Position numbers and translations under genes: made by a program
Notes under the pieces: generated by a model
Told to the model about the DNA's origin: nothing
The model's input: the letters and a program-made list of their open reading frames with translations, nothing else
Databases searched by the model: none
Part shown: piece after piece, positions 21,409-34,015 of the stretch
How positions within the stretch are numbered: position 1 is the first letter of the stretch
How the letters are laid out: each line of letters opens with the position of its first letter
DNA from: Paracamarosporium sp. OC-R06-R3
Lineage: Eukaryota; Ascomycota; Dothideomycetes; Pleosporales; Didymosphaeriaceae
DNA: 64,000 bases
Reading direction: 5' to 3'
Assembly (NCBI GenBank): GCA_019828545.1
Contig: JACVRA010000070.1
Location: 186,001 to 250,000 of the forward strand

Positions 21409-22328
21409 GGTCAGGAGTATGCCGTGTGTGGTGAGTTGGTTTTTTGTTCTTTTTCTTCTTTTGGAGTCACAATATATTTGGTAGATTATTTGAAGCTTGA
21501 GAAATGGTCATGCTTGTTGCAAGAATGAATTTGCCTTGATTCTTGATGTGTCGTTGTTGTCTTTAGAAGTGGTTTACTGGGATCGCTGTATAGCGGACTA
21601 GCACCACGAGAGTCGGGTTGTATAGCAAACCGTTCATGTTCGGGAGTAAGGAACAGAACTTGGTGGCTTTTGTGGTTGGAAAGTCATATAGGTGGTAAGA
21701 TAATTGAAGTCTGCCTAGATTTCCGGTGCCGTTGCCTAGATGGATCGAGTGCGCAGCGGCTTACTTAGTCACGCTAGGAGAGTCCACAACGTTGAACGCA
21801 CATGTCGGTCGGCACCCATTGTTCCCATAGTCCTTTTATTTTTCGTCGGATTGAGTCATGTAGTCTGAGAGCTACTGTCGAAGTCTGTGCACAAAGCAAG
21901 CACAAAGTGGGGCTTTTCCGATGTAGATTCGCCAGGCGCGTGCTCAGCTGATGTCGTGCAGTAGCGTCGACGCGGTTTCTTTCCCGGGCACAGAGCGCGC
22001 AGCATCCTTCCGCCTCCTACCTACGGGTTTGGATCACCTTTATCTCTACTGTCTTCCCATATCGACATGCATTTGACCTAGTATTAACGGCAACGACGTT
22101 TTCGAGTGGTACAGATCAAACGCGCAGTTTCACTGGATTGGACCCTTTCTGCATAGCGGCAGTATGCTCTTGGCTTGCGATGTGCTCCCCCACTACTCGA
22201 AATTTTAGTATTTCAAACCGGCTTGTCTCGAGGCCATAGTTCCAATTACAGGTCAACTTCATATCTGAATCATCCATATTCTCATTCCTCCATCAATAAA
22301 TCGCTCCTATGATAACACTCCCGGTTCC
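21409..22328. other. Divergent promoter region, no gene seen
   Basis: About 0.9 kb between the minus-strand 225-aa gene and the plus-strand ligase gene. No other structure recognised. Confidence 0.5.
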
Positions 22329-25125
22329 ATGGTCCTTACGTTTGGCGACTTGTGCGCCTTCTTAGAAGGAGCAGAGAAAGTGTCGACCCGGCGTCCGCGA
22401 TATGCTCCAGACAAGGAAGAACAGCACATTCGCCAACATGTGATTAAATGGTGCAACGAACATAGGGAAGATCTGAGTGAGTATATCTGAGGTGTACTAT
22501 GTACCGAAGTATGCTTTCGCTGACTGGCCTGCAGACGACCCCAGTGCTCCAGTGGCTGCCTTTTTCTCAGCAGTGTTCCCTCATCGGAGGAAAGACAGAG
22601 TTTATGGCTTGCAACCGCCATTACTGTCCAAAAAGATTATCAAATTGCTGCAGTTCAATCATGGACAGGGTGCCCTTTTTGGTGGTTGGAGCACAGGTGC
22701 CCACGGTGACTTGGGACGATATACTGAATTGGCATTCAAGCCGTGGGATGGTATGTCACTTGTCTGCGTATTATGCGAAACATGCTCACAAAACATATTC
22801 TGTAGGCACTTTTCCTGCTAAGACCAAACAAGCAATTTCTATTGAGAAAGTGGATGATCTGCTTACCCAGTTGGCGGCAAGATATCGATTCTCTGACCCA
22901 AGCATCCAAAAGCAGCGCGACTGGCATATGAGCACGGACACTGAACTGAGGCATATCTTCAGACGGCTCGAATCTTGGGAGGCCAAGTGGTTTGTCAGAC
23001 TGCTTTTACGAGAGTATCCCACAATTTCCCTCGATGAGGCGTATGTCTTTCGGCAATTTCACTTCCTATTACCCGACCTGCTGAAGTTTCAGAACGATTT
23101 TCACGCTGCCGTGCGAATGCTGCGGGGAGAGTTGAGTTGCTATCCACCGAGCTCAGAGCCACTGTTAGAACAGCAGATGCGATTAGAGGCTTCGCGGCTT
23201 CTGAAACCAGTCATCGGCGTCAAAGTTTCGCGTCCGACATTCAACAAGGCTTGGTCATTCAAACATTGTATACAACTTGTTGCTCAACGGGCATGGTCCG
23301 CTGAAGTCAAGTATGATGGAGAATATTGTGAGATTTTCCAACACAAAGTCACCATATCAGCTGATTTATTATAGGTGAGATCCACATTGACGTGGAAACT
23401 GCTCCCAATGACATACGGATCTTTTCAAAGAACGGTAAAGACGCGACGAAAGATCGAGAGGTTCTACAAGACACCATTAAAAATGCACTAAGCATTGGAA
23501 AACTCGACTGCATCTTCAAACGAAACTGTATCGTATTGGCAGAAATGGTACTCTATAGCGACCGAGAGCAGAAGATCCTATCGTTCTCCAAGATTCGGAA
23601 GCACATCAAACGGTCGGGTTCATTCCTCGGCACGCTGCAGGACTCGCTTCCTCACGAATGGGAGCATCTAATGCTTGTCTTTTTTGACGTGCTAGTGTTG
23701 GATGACGAGCCTGTCATGCGCCAGTGCCTACAAAAACGACGACAAATATTACGCGACCTTGTCAAAACTATACCTGGTCGATCTATGCGCTCACAATGGA
23801 CTCTTTTAGACTTCAAGAGTGAATATGGCATCACTGATTTAAAGCAGGCGTTTGCCCGATCGCTTGTCGATCGGCAAGAGGGACTCATATTGAAACCTCT
23901 AGGTATGCCCTACTTTCCGCTGCTCGGCGATGTAGGTACGCACCAACCCGGATATTTCATCAAGCTCAAGAAAGACTATCTCAATGATATGGGAGGTCAA
24001 CGAGATCTCGGTGACTTTGCCATCATTGGTGCGTCCTATGACCCTCAGGTGGCACCAAAAATAGATCTGAAGCCTCTTTACTGGACTCATTTCTACGTCG
24101 CATGTATCACAAATACGTTGGCGATACAACGTTCGACAGCGAAACCCAAGTTTAAAGTAGTGGGATGTCTCAGCGTTGACAAGCAGATCCCAAAAAGCGA
24201 CCTTAAGCATCTCAACCAACATGGGCGCATCCGGCAAGTTGATCTAGGTTCAAGTCGATACATCGATGCGTAAGATAAACTAAAACGGATATTGGGTGGA
24301 CGTCTTAGCTAATTATAACCTTTTAGGTTTGACATTGAACGCGGTAAAGGGTTTGACCGTCGCATGACGGTGGCCTTCAAGACCCCTTTCGTAGCCGAGG
24401 TTCTCGGAAGTGGCTACGAGCGCGCGCAAAACGAGACGTTTGAAATGCTGCGTCATCCACGCGTGAAGAAAATCCATCACGACCGTACTTGGGAAGATGC
24501 CGTATCGATGGATGATCTGCGGCGCATGGCAAAGGAGAAGTGGAACATCCCAGACACTGACGACTTGAACGGCCATGCGAAAGATGTCGCTCTGCTGGTG
24601 AAGAAATACCATGAGCAGGGTAATGGTTCTCAGGTCACTGGTTCGGAGTACGAGACAACACAGACGACAACCCAAAGCAGTGAAACATCCATCATTGAAC
24701 TGGCGAATTCCGCATCAAAGGACGCGGTCATTCAGGAAACGCAACAGACTATGTCACACGCCTACACTACGACTACATCGTCCCAATGCTCAGGGAACAC
24801 ACAAGGCAAGGGTACACGTGCCTCAAAGGAGGTCCGTAGCATTCTTGTCCGCGAAGATACCATAGAACGTATCCAGATACAAGAGGTTGGCACTGTTTAC
24901 CCTATCCCGCCTACGTCTTCCACTGTTTCCTTGGGTTCGAAGCGTAGTTTCGCAACTGATATCATCAGCCCGCCATCAAACAAGCGAACCAGGATGCGAA
25001 TCCCGCTCGAAGATGCCCGCGGGAACAGAAAACTGGGGGCGTTCAATTACGATTCTCAGCAGAAGGTTATTCACATCTATGCAGAAGAAGGCCTGAGCGT
25101 CCAGGTGCATACCGGCCATATATAA
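22329..25125 (+). CDS. ATP-dependent DNA ligase, divergent, without BRCT domain
   Basis: Five exons (22329-22476, 22535-22750, 22806-23327, 23375-24269, 24327-25125) encode 859 aa, and all four junctions restore frame. An N-terminal helical DNA-binding-type domain (about 1-260) is followed by the nucleotidyltransferase core. Motif I is KYDGEY with the adenylated Lys at about 290, completed across the third intron. Motif III lies in FFDVLVLDDEPV, motif IV is EGLILKPLG (about 464) and motif V is FIKLKKDYL (about 487). An OB-fold with a motif VI-like RHPRVKKIHHDRTW (about 637-650) follows. The layout resembles the LIG4 catalytic region, but the tail (Ser/Thr-rich, then a basic KRTRMR patch) has no tandem BRCT repeats. 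The Arg usually ending motif I is Tyr here. It seals DNA nicks in some repair role; the pathway is unknown. It is distinct from replicative CDC9/LIG1. Confidence 0.88.
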
Positions 25126-26329
25126 AGCAGTAAATAGTTTCTTCTTGGTACCTAAAAATGTATTATTTGGTAAATTCGATCTCGCAATTCGCTCGTATCC
25201 CCGGCCAGTGGTCGAAGCTGAGTGCAAACGTATCCTATAAGTATAACATTCTGCAGACTTCCTTTCCTCTTTTCCCATCGCGATCATGTCCAAATAAGAA
25301 AACGTAGACTTTTGTATTCGGTTCTTTTGTTGTTCCTTCTCCGGACAGTTGTATCTTAAGGACGTTTAAGCGCTCAAGGGTTGGTTCTAGCGTATGATTC
25401 TATGATGAATCTCGCAGAAAAATGAATGCACGTCAGAGTGCGATGGCAGAATGGAGGGTGTAATCACCCGCCAGAGTTGACATCTATGGCCTCTGCGCAT
25501 CTGATGCCAATAAAATCGAGCCGGACTAAGGCCAAAGAGCTCGAATTAATACGTTGGTAGATGGATTTCACCCTAGAACGAACAATACGCTCAACCTGAA
25601 CGGCAGCATTATACGGAGGCTCGACCTCGTTATAGCTTACCCGCCTTGAGAGTAGGATTACAAGGGTGGCTCGTATCTGCAATTGCCGGAAGATGACTCG
25701 GCTAACCAACTAATTGCCAAATTCGAGGCTACAATCTCACCAGGATTACCCAGATATTCGTACTACTCTCTGCATATTCATCGATGACTAACTCGTGAAT
25801 ACTCGACATGCAGCTCTGCAAGCACCAAAGCGTACCAGATCGACAAGGAACCATCCCCCTCATGCGTGGAGGAGCACGATGCAACCGTAAATCCCACTCA
25901 AAGTACCTTAGGTACATAAGCGACTACGCCCAACCCACATAAACATGCCACTGCCACAGCAGCTATCTTTTCTCCGTCCGCAAGCTCGTCGCCAACCTTC
26001 TCAGGATCTTGCAATGACGTCCCTACACCCCCGCTAATTGTATGTACCCCGCAGCCACAGCCGAACACGGAGAAACGGCGGGCTACTCGTTCTGGCTAAA
26101 CTACACAACCTTCCTGTTCCTGCATGCCCGCATGCTTCGATAACGGTCACGATGTAACACGACAGTCTTGGAAGAGCACGCGCAGCATGTGAGCAAGGCC
26201 TGCCACCTGCCAAGTGCAGACGGAATGTGCTGCTTAAATAGATGGCGTCGGAACGCGCAGCGCGCTTCCTTTCCGCGCGCGTTTCTGGAATTGGCCCAGG
26301 GCTCTTTGTAGAAACAAAACCTCGACAAG
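25126..26329. other. Intergenic, no gene seen
   Basis: 1.2 kb between two plus-strand genes; only short chance frames. Presumably the promoter of the GH92 gene. Confidence 0.5.
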
Positions 26330-29001
26330 ATGCGGTGGAGATATGGTATTTTTACGGCGTGTGTTGCTGTCGTAAGCGCGCAGAAGACGCCTTTTCAATA
26401 CGTGGATCCGCTCATAGGAACTGTGAATGGAGGTTTGTGTGCCAGCAATTTCGAGACGGAAGACGATTGACGTGGGGTAGGCCATGTATTCCCTGGCGCG
26501 ACGCTGCCTTTCGGTATGTTTCTTCATAGGTGGCGGCAACATCGCAATGCTTACGGAAGATAGGCATGGCGAAAGCATGCCCGGACACAGACGCCGACGA
26601 GAACCAAGGGGGCTTCAGCTCAGACAACAGCTCCATCATAGGATTTTCCCACATGCATGATTCCGGTACAGGAGGAGTAAGGTCCTACGCAACCTAGCAG
26701 CTGGCAGTGTACTGATCCAGACAGGCTCGTAGCCTGGGAAATTTCCCCATCTTTGCCCAAGCGGGTTGTCCAAATGGAGACGTCAATGCATGCAACTACA
26801 CCTCTTGGGAGCGCGCTACGCCGCGCGTCAATGGAACAGTACATGCGAAACCCGGTTACTTCGACATCACCATCGCATCAGGAATCCGCGCCGAAATGAC
26901 TACCACGAACCGCACGGCGCTGTATCGCTTCACGTTCCCCGAGACGCCCTCAACACCCAACACTCCGCTCAACCCACTGATCTCGCTCGAGCTCCAGGAT
27001 CTCCCGCAGACGAGAACCAAGGGCTCCATCAACATCAACGGGCAATCAGGACGCCTGACAGGCGGCGGCACATTCTCTCCCAGTTTTGGCATAGGGAGCT
27101 ACTCTTCATTCTTCTGCGTGGATTTCAAGGGCGCGCAGATCAAGGATGCAGGTGTATTTTCCAATTCGCGAGCGACGACGAAAACGAAGTCACTCAAGGT
27201 GATCACGGAGACGGAGCGATTTGCGGAACGTCCAGCCGGCGGTTGGGTCCAGTTCCAGAAGCCCACAAGCAACAACCAGATCCTCGTACGCGTCGGGCTA
27301 TCCTTCATCGGCGAGGCACAAGCCTGTCAAAATGCGGAGCGCGAGCAGGCCGACTTCGATTTCGACGGCACCGTCGCAGCCGCGGAGAAGGCTTGGACGG
27401 AAAAATTCGACGCGATCAAGATCGAGGCCGGAGGCGCGAGTGAAGTGATTCAGACGGCTTTCTGGAGCGGCGTTTATCGCAGCATGATCAGCCCGCAGGA
27501 TTACACGGGTGAAAATCCTCTTTGGAAGTCTGACGAACCGTACTATGATAGCTATTATTGTATCTGGGATAGTTTCCGGAGTATACATCCGTTTATCACG
27601 TTGGTGGATCCGCACAGTCAGACGCTGATGGTGAGGAGTTTGTTGGATATATACAAGCACGAGGGGAAGTTGCCTGACTGCCGGATGAGTTTCAGCAAAG
27701 GTATACCAGAGATGAGTAAAGTATGTTGAGCAAATAGCTGACCAGAGCTAGGTTTTACGCAAGGCGGTTCGAACGCGGACATTGTCATCGTTGACGCGTA
27801 TCTAAAGAACATTACAAGCGGAATCGACTGGAACTTGGCGTATGAAGCTCTCGTCTCCGATGCCGAAGTCGAGCCACCAAATTGGGATATCGAAGGCAAG
27901 TTCAGTCCTTGCTTGGTCTACGTTCAATACTGATATATCCAAGGCCGCGGAGGTCTCGAAGCCTGGAAGACGCTCGGCTACATTCCGACCGAAAATCTCG
28001 ACCTTCAAGGTGTAGGTACCGAGACACGCTCCATATCACGGACCGTTGAATATGCCTACAACGACTTCGTCATTGCTACGCTGGCTCTCGCTCTCGGCCA
28101 CACCGCAGACTACAACAAATATCTCGGTCGCTCCGGCAACTTCTACAACATGTTCAAAGCAGACCAAACCTCTTCCATCAATGGTGTTGATACCGGCTTC
28201 GTAGGCTTCCTACAGCCGCGCTATATGAACGGATCGTGGGGCTACCAAGACCCGATCTTCTGTTCTCCGCTGCTAGATTTCACAGGGTGCTATCTCAATC
28301 CAAGCGGCCGAGAGACATACGAAGGGCCCGTATGGCTGTACACATTCTTCGCACCCGGCGACATGAAGACGCTGATCCAGACGCTCGGCGGCGCAGAGAC
28401 CTTCGTCAAGCGCCTAGACTTCTTCCACGACTCCGGCATGGCCTACATAGGCGACGAGCAGGCCTTCCTCAAAGTATTCCTGTACCACTACGCAGGCCGC
28501 CCGGCGAAGTCAGCGGAGCGCGCACACTTCTACATCCCTAGCCAGTTCAACGATACCGTGAACGGTATCCCTGGCAACGATGACAGCGGCGCAATGGGCT
28601 CCTTCGAGGCGCTCACTATGCTCGGCATCTTTCCCAATGCGGGGCAGGACGTCTACTTCATTACGCCTCCGTTCTTCGAGTCTGTGTCTATCAAGAACGG
28701 TCAGACAGGTAAGACGGCGACTATCAAGAATATCAACTTCGACCCCGCGGGTAAGAATATCTACATTCAGTCTGCGAAGTTGAATGGTAAGGCGTATACG
28801 AAGAATTGGCTGCAGCATAGCTTCTTTTTGGAGGGAGGTACGCTGGAGTTGACGCTTGGTTCGGCGGAGAGCGCGTGGGGGACGAGACCGGAGGATGTGC
28901 CACCGAGCTTGAGCGCGTTTGGAAATGGGACGAATGGGACGCGGGAGCGGAGGAGGTGGGAGATGCCGGAGATGCCGAAGTTGGAGCTGGGGAGTTGGTA
29001 G
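26330..29001 (+). CDS. Secreted GH92 alpha-mannosidase
   Basis: Six exons (26330-26432, 26481-26513, 26564-26676, 26725-27700, 27752-27895, 27944-29001) encode 808 aa. A signal peptide (MRWRYGIFTACVAVVSAQ) precedes the GH92 start YVDPLIGTVNGGHVFPGATL and FSHMHDSGTGG, both pieced together across the first three introns. The catalytic (alpha/alpha)6 domain shows YYCIWDSFRSIHPFITLVDP, then the FTQGGSNADIVIVDAY segment, RTVEYAYNDF and GNDDSGAMGSFEALTMLGIFP, which includes the acidic residues of the calcium-dependent GH92 active site. GH92 enzymes remove alpha-linked mannose from glycans, mostly alpha-1,2 in characterised members. The fifth intron (27896-27943) has a GC donor (GCAAGT) and an AG acceptor. 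The very short exon 2 is 33 nt. The C-terminal tail (RERRRWEMPEMPKL) is unusual and may be disordered. Confidence 0.93.
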
Positions 29002-32000
29002 ATCGAGAAGTCTCGCTGTGTAGGCACCAAGTGCCTATATCTGCGCCGTATATCAGCACATTGCGTGAGGTTGTAAATATTCGTCTTTACTCGAGTGTTG
29101 CTTATGGTGCTTAGTGCGGCCATGACGACGCGTATTATTGGCGTGCAAGTGTTGAGCAACCTACTCGTATCGTTCATCCACGACCCCCTCACAAGCCCCA
29201 ACCAACCAGATCGACATGTTCTAGACCGCCCAACGAACCTACGTACTGTTCATCGCTTATCACAGTATTGGTATCGCTTCCATGTTTTCAAAGGCGCATT
29301 CGGCGCTTCAACAGCCGACATCACCGTGTCTCCGCTCAGTGGTGCTCACAAAGCCACCATGCATTTCGGCTCCACGCCCCGAAGAGGGCATCACAACCAC
29401 AAATGCAAATCTCCACAGCATTTGCCACATCACCCAGATGGTCTACGAGTATCCTCTACTGAAAGTCATGGCATGTTCGTTCCGTCATTTCTGCAAGAAT
29501 ACCCCGCAGAGCAGACCGATTTGAAAATCGAGAACGTGACATTCGCACTGTCTATCTTCATTAGCAACCGTGTTGGCTAGCCCAATAAAGCAGAACAGAT
29601 AGGTAGGTTCTAACTCTAGGAAATTCAATTCTCGCGTTAGTGGCTGCGTCTTTTGGCTCGAGGAAAATGCCTCTGGGACGCTATTGCCCCTGGAAAATGA
29701 TGATAGTGAGGATGATGACCAGGAGGATCATGATCTAGGGTAAGGGTCGGACTCCGGTGGTCAGCTCTTAGCGTTCGACTGAGCTCCGAAGTTGCAATGG
29801 CAAAGATTGTCTTGCTGTGTTTGTGTAACGTGTGGAAAGCAGGGGAAACGGGTAGAAGTGTGCGTGTATGTACGGAGATGCGGGGTTTTGCTTGTGGCGC
29901 GGAGCGGTGTTGATGCTGCTTTTGGCTGCTGTGCCCGCTATTGTTGTACGAAGGAAACGTATGGCGAGGTAGCTTGTGTGTCGTGCGATTGGAGGTGGTG
30001 TTTTGCTGGTCCGGCTAATGGGCTGGGTATGCTGAGGTGGAATGTGTATCGAGATCAAGCAACGCTTGGAATCAACCAAGCTTTGAAGGTGCTGTACTGT
30101 GAGCTTAGAAGCGTTTCACAGATCTAGTCTATGGTTCGCCATCTTGTGGAGATAGGTTTAGCCCTCGGGGGTTCACTCCCTCAAATGTCGCGCAGTCTAG
30201 GACGCATCTTGTCCCTCGACCGACAATTTGCTCATGCAGTGCCCCCTCAACTTCGCTGGCACATCTATTGGATATGAGTGCATGTTCTGCTGCAGGGTTT
30301 CATTGAAAGAAATCGCGCGTCGAGATTGTCGTAGTGCATCGGGATCACTGTTGAGCTCAAGGGAGGGGTATCCAATCGGTGGCTTGGAGCGCTCCGTGGT
30401 AGCTTCCCCGGTTTTTCGTTATCTTGTGAAGGCGTCGAGGGAGAGATGAAGTCTGATTAGAGTTGTTGGTGAGCCCCTGTCCCAGGCGTCGGCAGTGCTA
30501 GCGCAGGTCGAAAATGCCTCAGGACGTGGCTGAGGACGCGGGAATTGTCTAAACATGGAGAATGAGGTGTATTTGGAAAAGAGCATGCCGGTAGTGCCTG
30601 AGATTGATGTGAGTGATCGGAATGTGAAAGAGTATCTCAATATAGAACAACTACCCGGTGGTACTGTATCGTGAGTGGTGGTTGGCTATTATGTGGATAC
30701 TGCTTGCGGCCGATATGCAGTTCGCGATGTTCCCTAGCATGCAGTTCTTATGGCGAGTGTGTGCTGTTTCATGGACCGCGGTATCACAACATTATCCACA
30801 TGGTATGTCGCAGCATCCGGTAATGGTGTAATATGCCTGAATAGCCAAGCTGCCCGAGTGTTCCGGGCGGCGCTTCCGATACCCCAGACAAGACTGCAGA
30901 AGTTCGAGAAGAGTGGGCGAGTTCCTCTCTTTTCCAAATCTCTGATCCAAGCAGACGGACGCGTAATTCCGTACGACAGAGCAAACCGCGTAAAGCGGAA
31001 TATGACCTCCGCTAGCACAGTCAGCGGGCATAGGGCGTGACGGCGTATACGGCGGCCTTGCATCCAGGCACGAGGGGGTGATTGCCGACAGCAGACTAGC
31101 GACGGCCCCGCAACTTGCAAGCCCCCCATGATCGACACCGGAACATCGGACAGCCCTCGTGACGGCCACCCTGGCATGGAATTCGTGGGAACCGTACACC
31201 CAGAGCCATCGTGACGTTGGAGGAGCTTCGGATGAGGTCCCCAGCCGTTTTGGTGCCGTAATAAGGCATGAGACCGACGCGGTATGTTGTCATCCACAGA
31301 CACCGCTGTGGCTTTTGGTACTGAAGGATGGGGTTGTCCGATATGCAAGTTGGAAGGACGTGGTTGATGCGCTGTGGGCAGTAAGGGGACATGTGTTAGC
31401 TGGCACAGGCAATGACGAAGGAGATTTCGCAACGTGTGATAAGCACGTCGAGTAATTGCGCACGGTTTGCTGCGGTTTAACAGCAATGCTGGATTTTAGT
31501 TGCAGGGGCGCGTGTAGGCCAGTACATTTGCGGAGGGGCCAGAAATTGAGGATCCAATTTTATCGCAGCATGTGCGACGCTGAAAGCGATAACAGTGGGT
31601 GTGGCACAGCGTGTTGGCACAGCTGCAACGGCCCAAGAAGAGCAACGGGCTCGTTTGGGCATGGCGACGGCTGTATCCACTATACCCACTGCGGAGCCAC
31701 GGTATGGGTCGTCATGATGCTATCGTCGTATGGCATGCTTCAATGCGTGACTTGTGTCATCGCCATGGGTTCTAGAAACGGCCCAGTCGGACGGTGGCGA
31801 AAACTCAGCACGCACGCGATCTGGCCGTTAGTCATAGCGAGACTTTGGAGATGCAAAAGGGATAACGCCAATAATGTGTATCGTGAGCATTGTTGCAAGA
31901 GCTCGCAGCTATCGTGAACCTGGCCGGCAGCAGTGTCGATCCCTGGATAACAATCAAGTAAACGACATTGGTGCGCAGCCATGGGAGCGCGATGCCCAAA

Positions 32001-32442
32001 GCAGGCTGGGAGACATCGTTGCCCCTGATACATCGAGGCCTTCCCCAGACTTTTGTTGGCTCAACTGGGATCTGGCGGTGAAGTGGACCGTCTGCACCAG
32101 TGTGAAAAATGGCGCACTATGCCCGATCTATTTTACGCGTCCTTGGGAAGATTCAGCTGCCAATGATAGCGTGACGCTGACCCTGATCTCGATGCAGGAG
32201 AATACGTTACCATCGGTGTCCGGGTCTCAACTTTATCTCTATTGTTGCGGTGAGGTCGGCCCTCCGCGTATAAAGTCTCTGCTTACTCGTCCTCGAAGGA
32301 GCAACAATCATCGAGCTTCACCCCTAGCTTCACCTGTACTCCAATCAGTACTTCCATTTCCCACTCGATTCTCTACTTCGTTCAGACGAGATCGACACAT
32401 TTTCGAGACCGTTGCATCCTTGAAGTCACCTTTGCCGTCATC
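29002..32442. other. 3.4-kb gene-poor stretch
   Basis: No supported gene before the small two-exon gene. Long frames on both strands (for example on the minus strand at 30734-31486) lack start context, introns, domains or biased composition. I see no transposase, terminal repeats or tandem arrays. Confidence 0.45.
32269..32274 (+). promoter_or_regulatory. TATA box (TATAAA)
   Basis: Perfect TATAAA 169 bp upstream of the ATG of the small two-exon gene at 32443, followed by a pyrimidine-rich leader. Confidence 0.55.
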
Positions 32443-32782
32443 ATGCCTCATCTTCCCTTCAACAGCACCTCTTCTTCTCCCTCATCGTCACCTACGACTT
32501 CGCCAAGCCCACCTTCGATAGTGCTACATCCGGCTTCGGGTATACTAGATCGCCGCAACAGAGGCTGCAACTCTAACCACTATCCCAGGCAAGACATCAA
32601 GTCGGGAGCTGTACAAGTCTAGCCAAGACAAGTCTGCAGCATACCGCCAGCGCTACGCGCAATATCTCGCCTCGACGTTCAACATGTCGCTCGAGGCAGC
32701 GATGGCCGAAGCTGACGTGCAGCTTGCGCCTCGCCGATCGTCAGGCGTGTCAGAATCGGAGATGCTGAGAGATGGATGGTGA
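32443..32782 (+). CDS. Small two-exon gene, 96-aa protein of unknown function
   Basis: Two exons, 32443-32539 and 32589-32782, are separated by a 49-nt intron with a GTATAC donor, a CTCTAAC-type branch site and a CCCAG acceptor, so each exon alone looks negligible. The spliced product has a Ser/Thr/Pro-rich N-terminus (about 30 aa) and a charged, helix-prone remainder: SRELYKSSQDKSAAYRQRYA, then QYLASTFNMSLEAAMAEADV, ending in RDGW. There is no signal peptide, membrane span or cysteine. The splice (G|GC, Gly33) restores frame exactly, and a TATA box lies 169 bp upstream, which together support a real gene. I do not recognise a family. A small regulatory or stress-related protein is possible but is only a guess. 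Confidence 0.65.
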
Positions 32783-34015
32783 TGAGACGAACGTTTACGA
32801 CCTTTATGACGGCGGCATCTGCTTGGTGCTAGGGTTCGAGGGCAATATATTGCATAATGGGACGGGGTAATTGGCGCTTGTGTTTGGATTCTTTGGCGAC
32901 GGTTCTAATTCAAAAGCTTCCTCCTTGCCTGTGCCTCGAAACCGTGATGATCATGTCGATGACGCTGATGCAGCCCGGTGCAGGCCTTCCATGCTTCCAG
33001 AAGCGCGAAGCGAGCGCAGCCGAGGGGCCTTGCGGCGCTGACGACGATAAGGGAAGCGAACCCAACACTGCAAAAGGCACCAACAATTGTTGAAGACTGC
33101 GCGGTGGTCGCGCCGCATTCGAGACCGATTCCTGTCTTACCAACGTGGTGGGTGAACAGAACCGCCGGGTGATGGGACGTCTCATTGGGTCGGGCACGCC
33201 ACTCCGACGCCATGCTGTACCAATGCGACAGCATCGAGTGTGTCCAGAACTGACCACGCCGTGGTAAAGCAGTCCCTGGACTCTCGACATGGCCCGCCGT
33301 GGTCACATGCACACAGTGTGGCACACAGTGTGGGGGGGAGCGTCTCGCTGCAAGAGCAACGTTGAACGGCAGCACAACGTGGCTCGCCGTCGATCCATAT
33401 AACATACGACATGCTGATCCTGGCCCGCTGACAAAGGAATGAGGCAGCCAATGGATGGCTTGCGAACGATACCGCCCAGTGCCAACGCTCGTCCATCGGA
33501 TCAAACGGTTCAGACGACATGCACGCGTCTTCATCCAAACAAGGTCTGATGGAATGATGGGTATTTGCAGGTAGCGCCGTGCCAACGCTCCCGCCGTCTC
33601 GGCATCGTGGCTATGCGGCGTCTACATGGTGAAAAGGTACACGCTTTGTCTTGGAGCCGGTCAGCCAAGCTTCTTGTCGCTCAGCAAACCTGGGAGAGCA
33701 CCAGCTGCATATGTCTGCGCCAGAGCCTCTGCTCAGCGCAGCCCGAGCAGAGGCACCGATGGCTGCCAACGGAGGCGTGGTGTGGACGGGTGCATGGTGC
33801 TGCAACACGGCATCATGTGCTTGCACCTCACTGGTGAGGCATGCAAGAGCAATTGAGATACCAAGCCCTCTCCCCACGCACTTCTTGGGTAGGTCCACAC
33901 CCCAACTCCGCTCGCTCGCTAGCGGGCGTGTAACCCCGCCTTATATCTGGCCCCGCGCAGCCTCTCCCTATTCCTACTGCAGTTCGACACTTCGCGTGTG
34001 TGTATCTTATATTGA
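32783..34015. other. Intergenic, no gene seen
   Basis: 1.2 kb upstream of the P-type ATPase gene. Long chance frames on the minus strand (32905-33585) were rejected. It likely contains the ATPase promoter. Confidence 0.45.

Noticed and set aside
29095..29580. 161-codon frame after the GH92 gene
   Set aside because: No domain; low-complexity and His/Ser-rich composition; lies in the 3' flank of the mannosidase gene.
30734..31486. 250-codon open frame on the minus strand
   Set aside because: Composition looks random (many Arg, His, Pro, Cys), there is no domain or neighbour support, and overlapping frames of similar size exist on both strands.
32905..33585. 226-codon open frame on the minus strand
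   Set aside because: No recognisable features and competing frames; resembles chance openings in GC-rich spacer.
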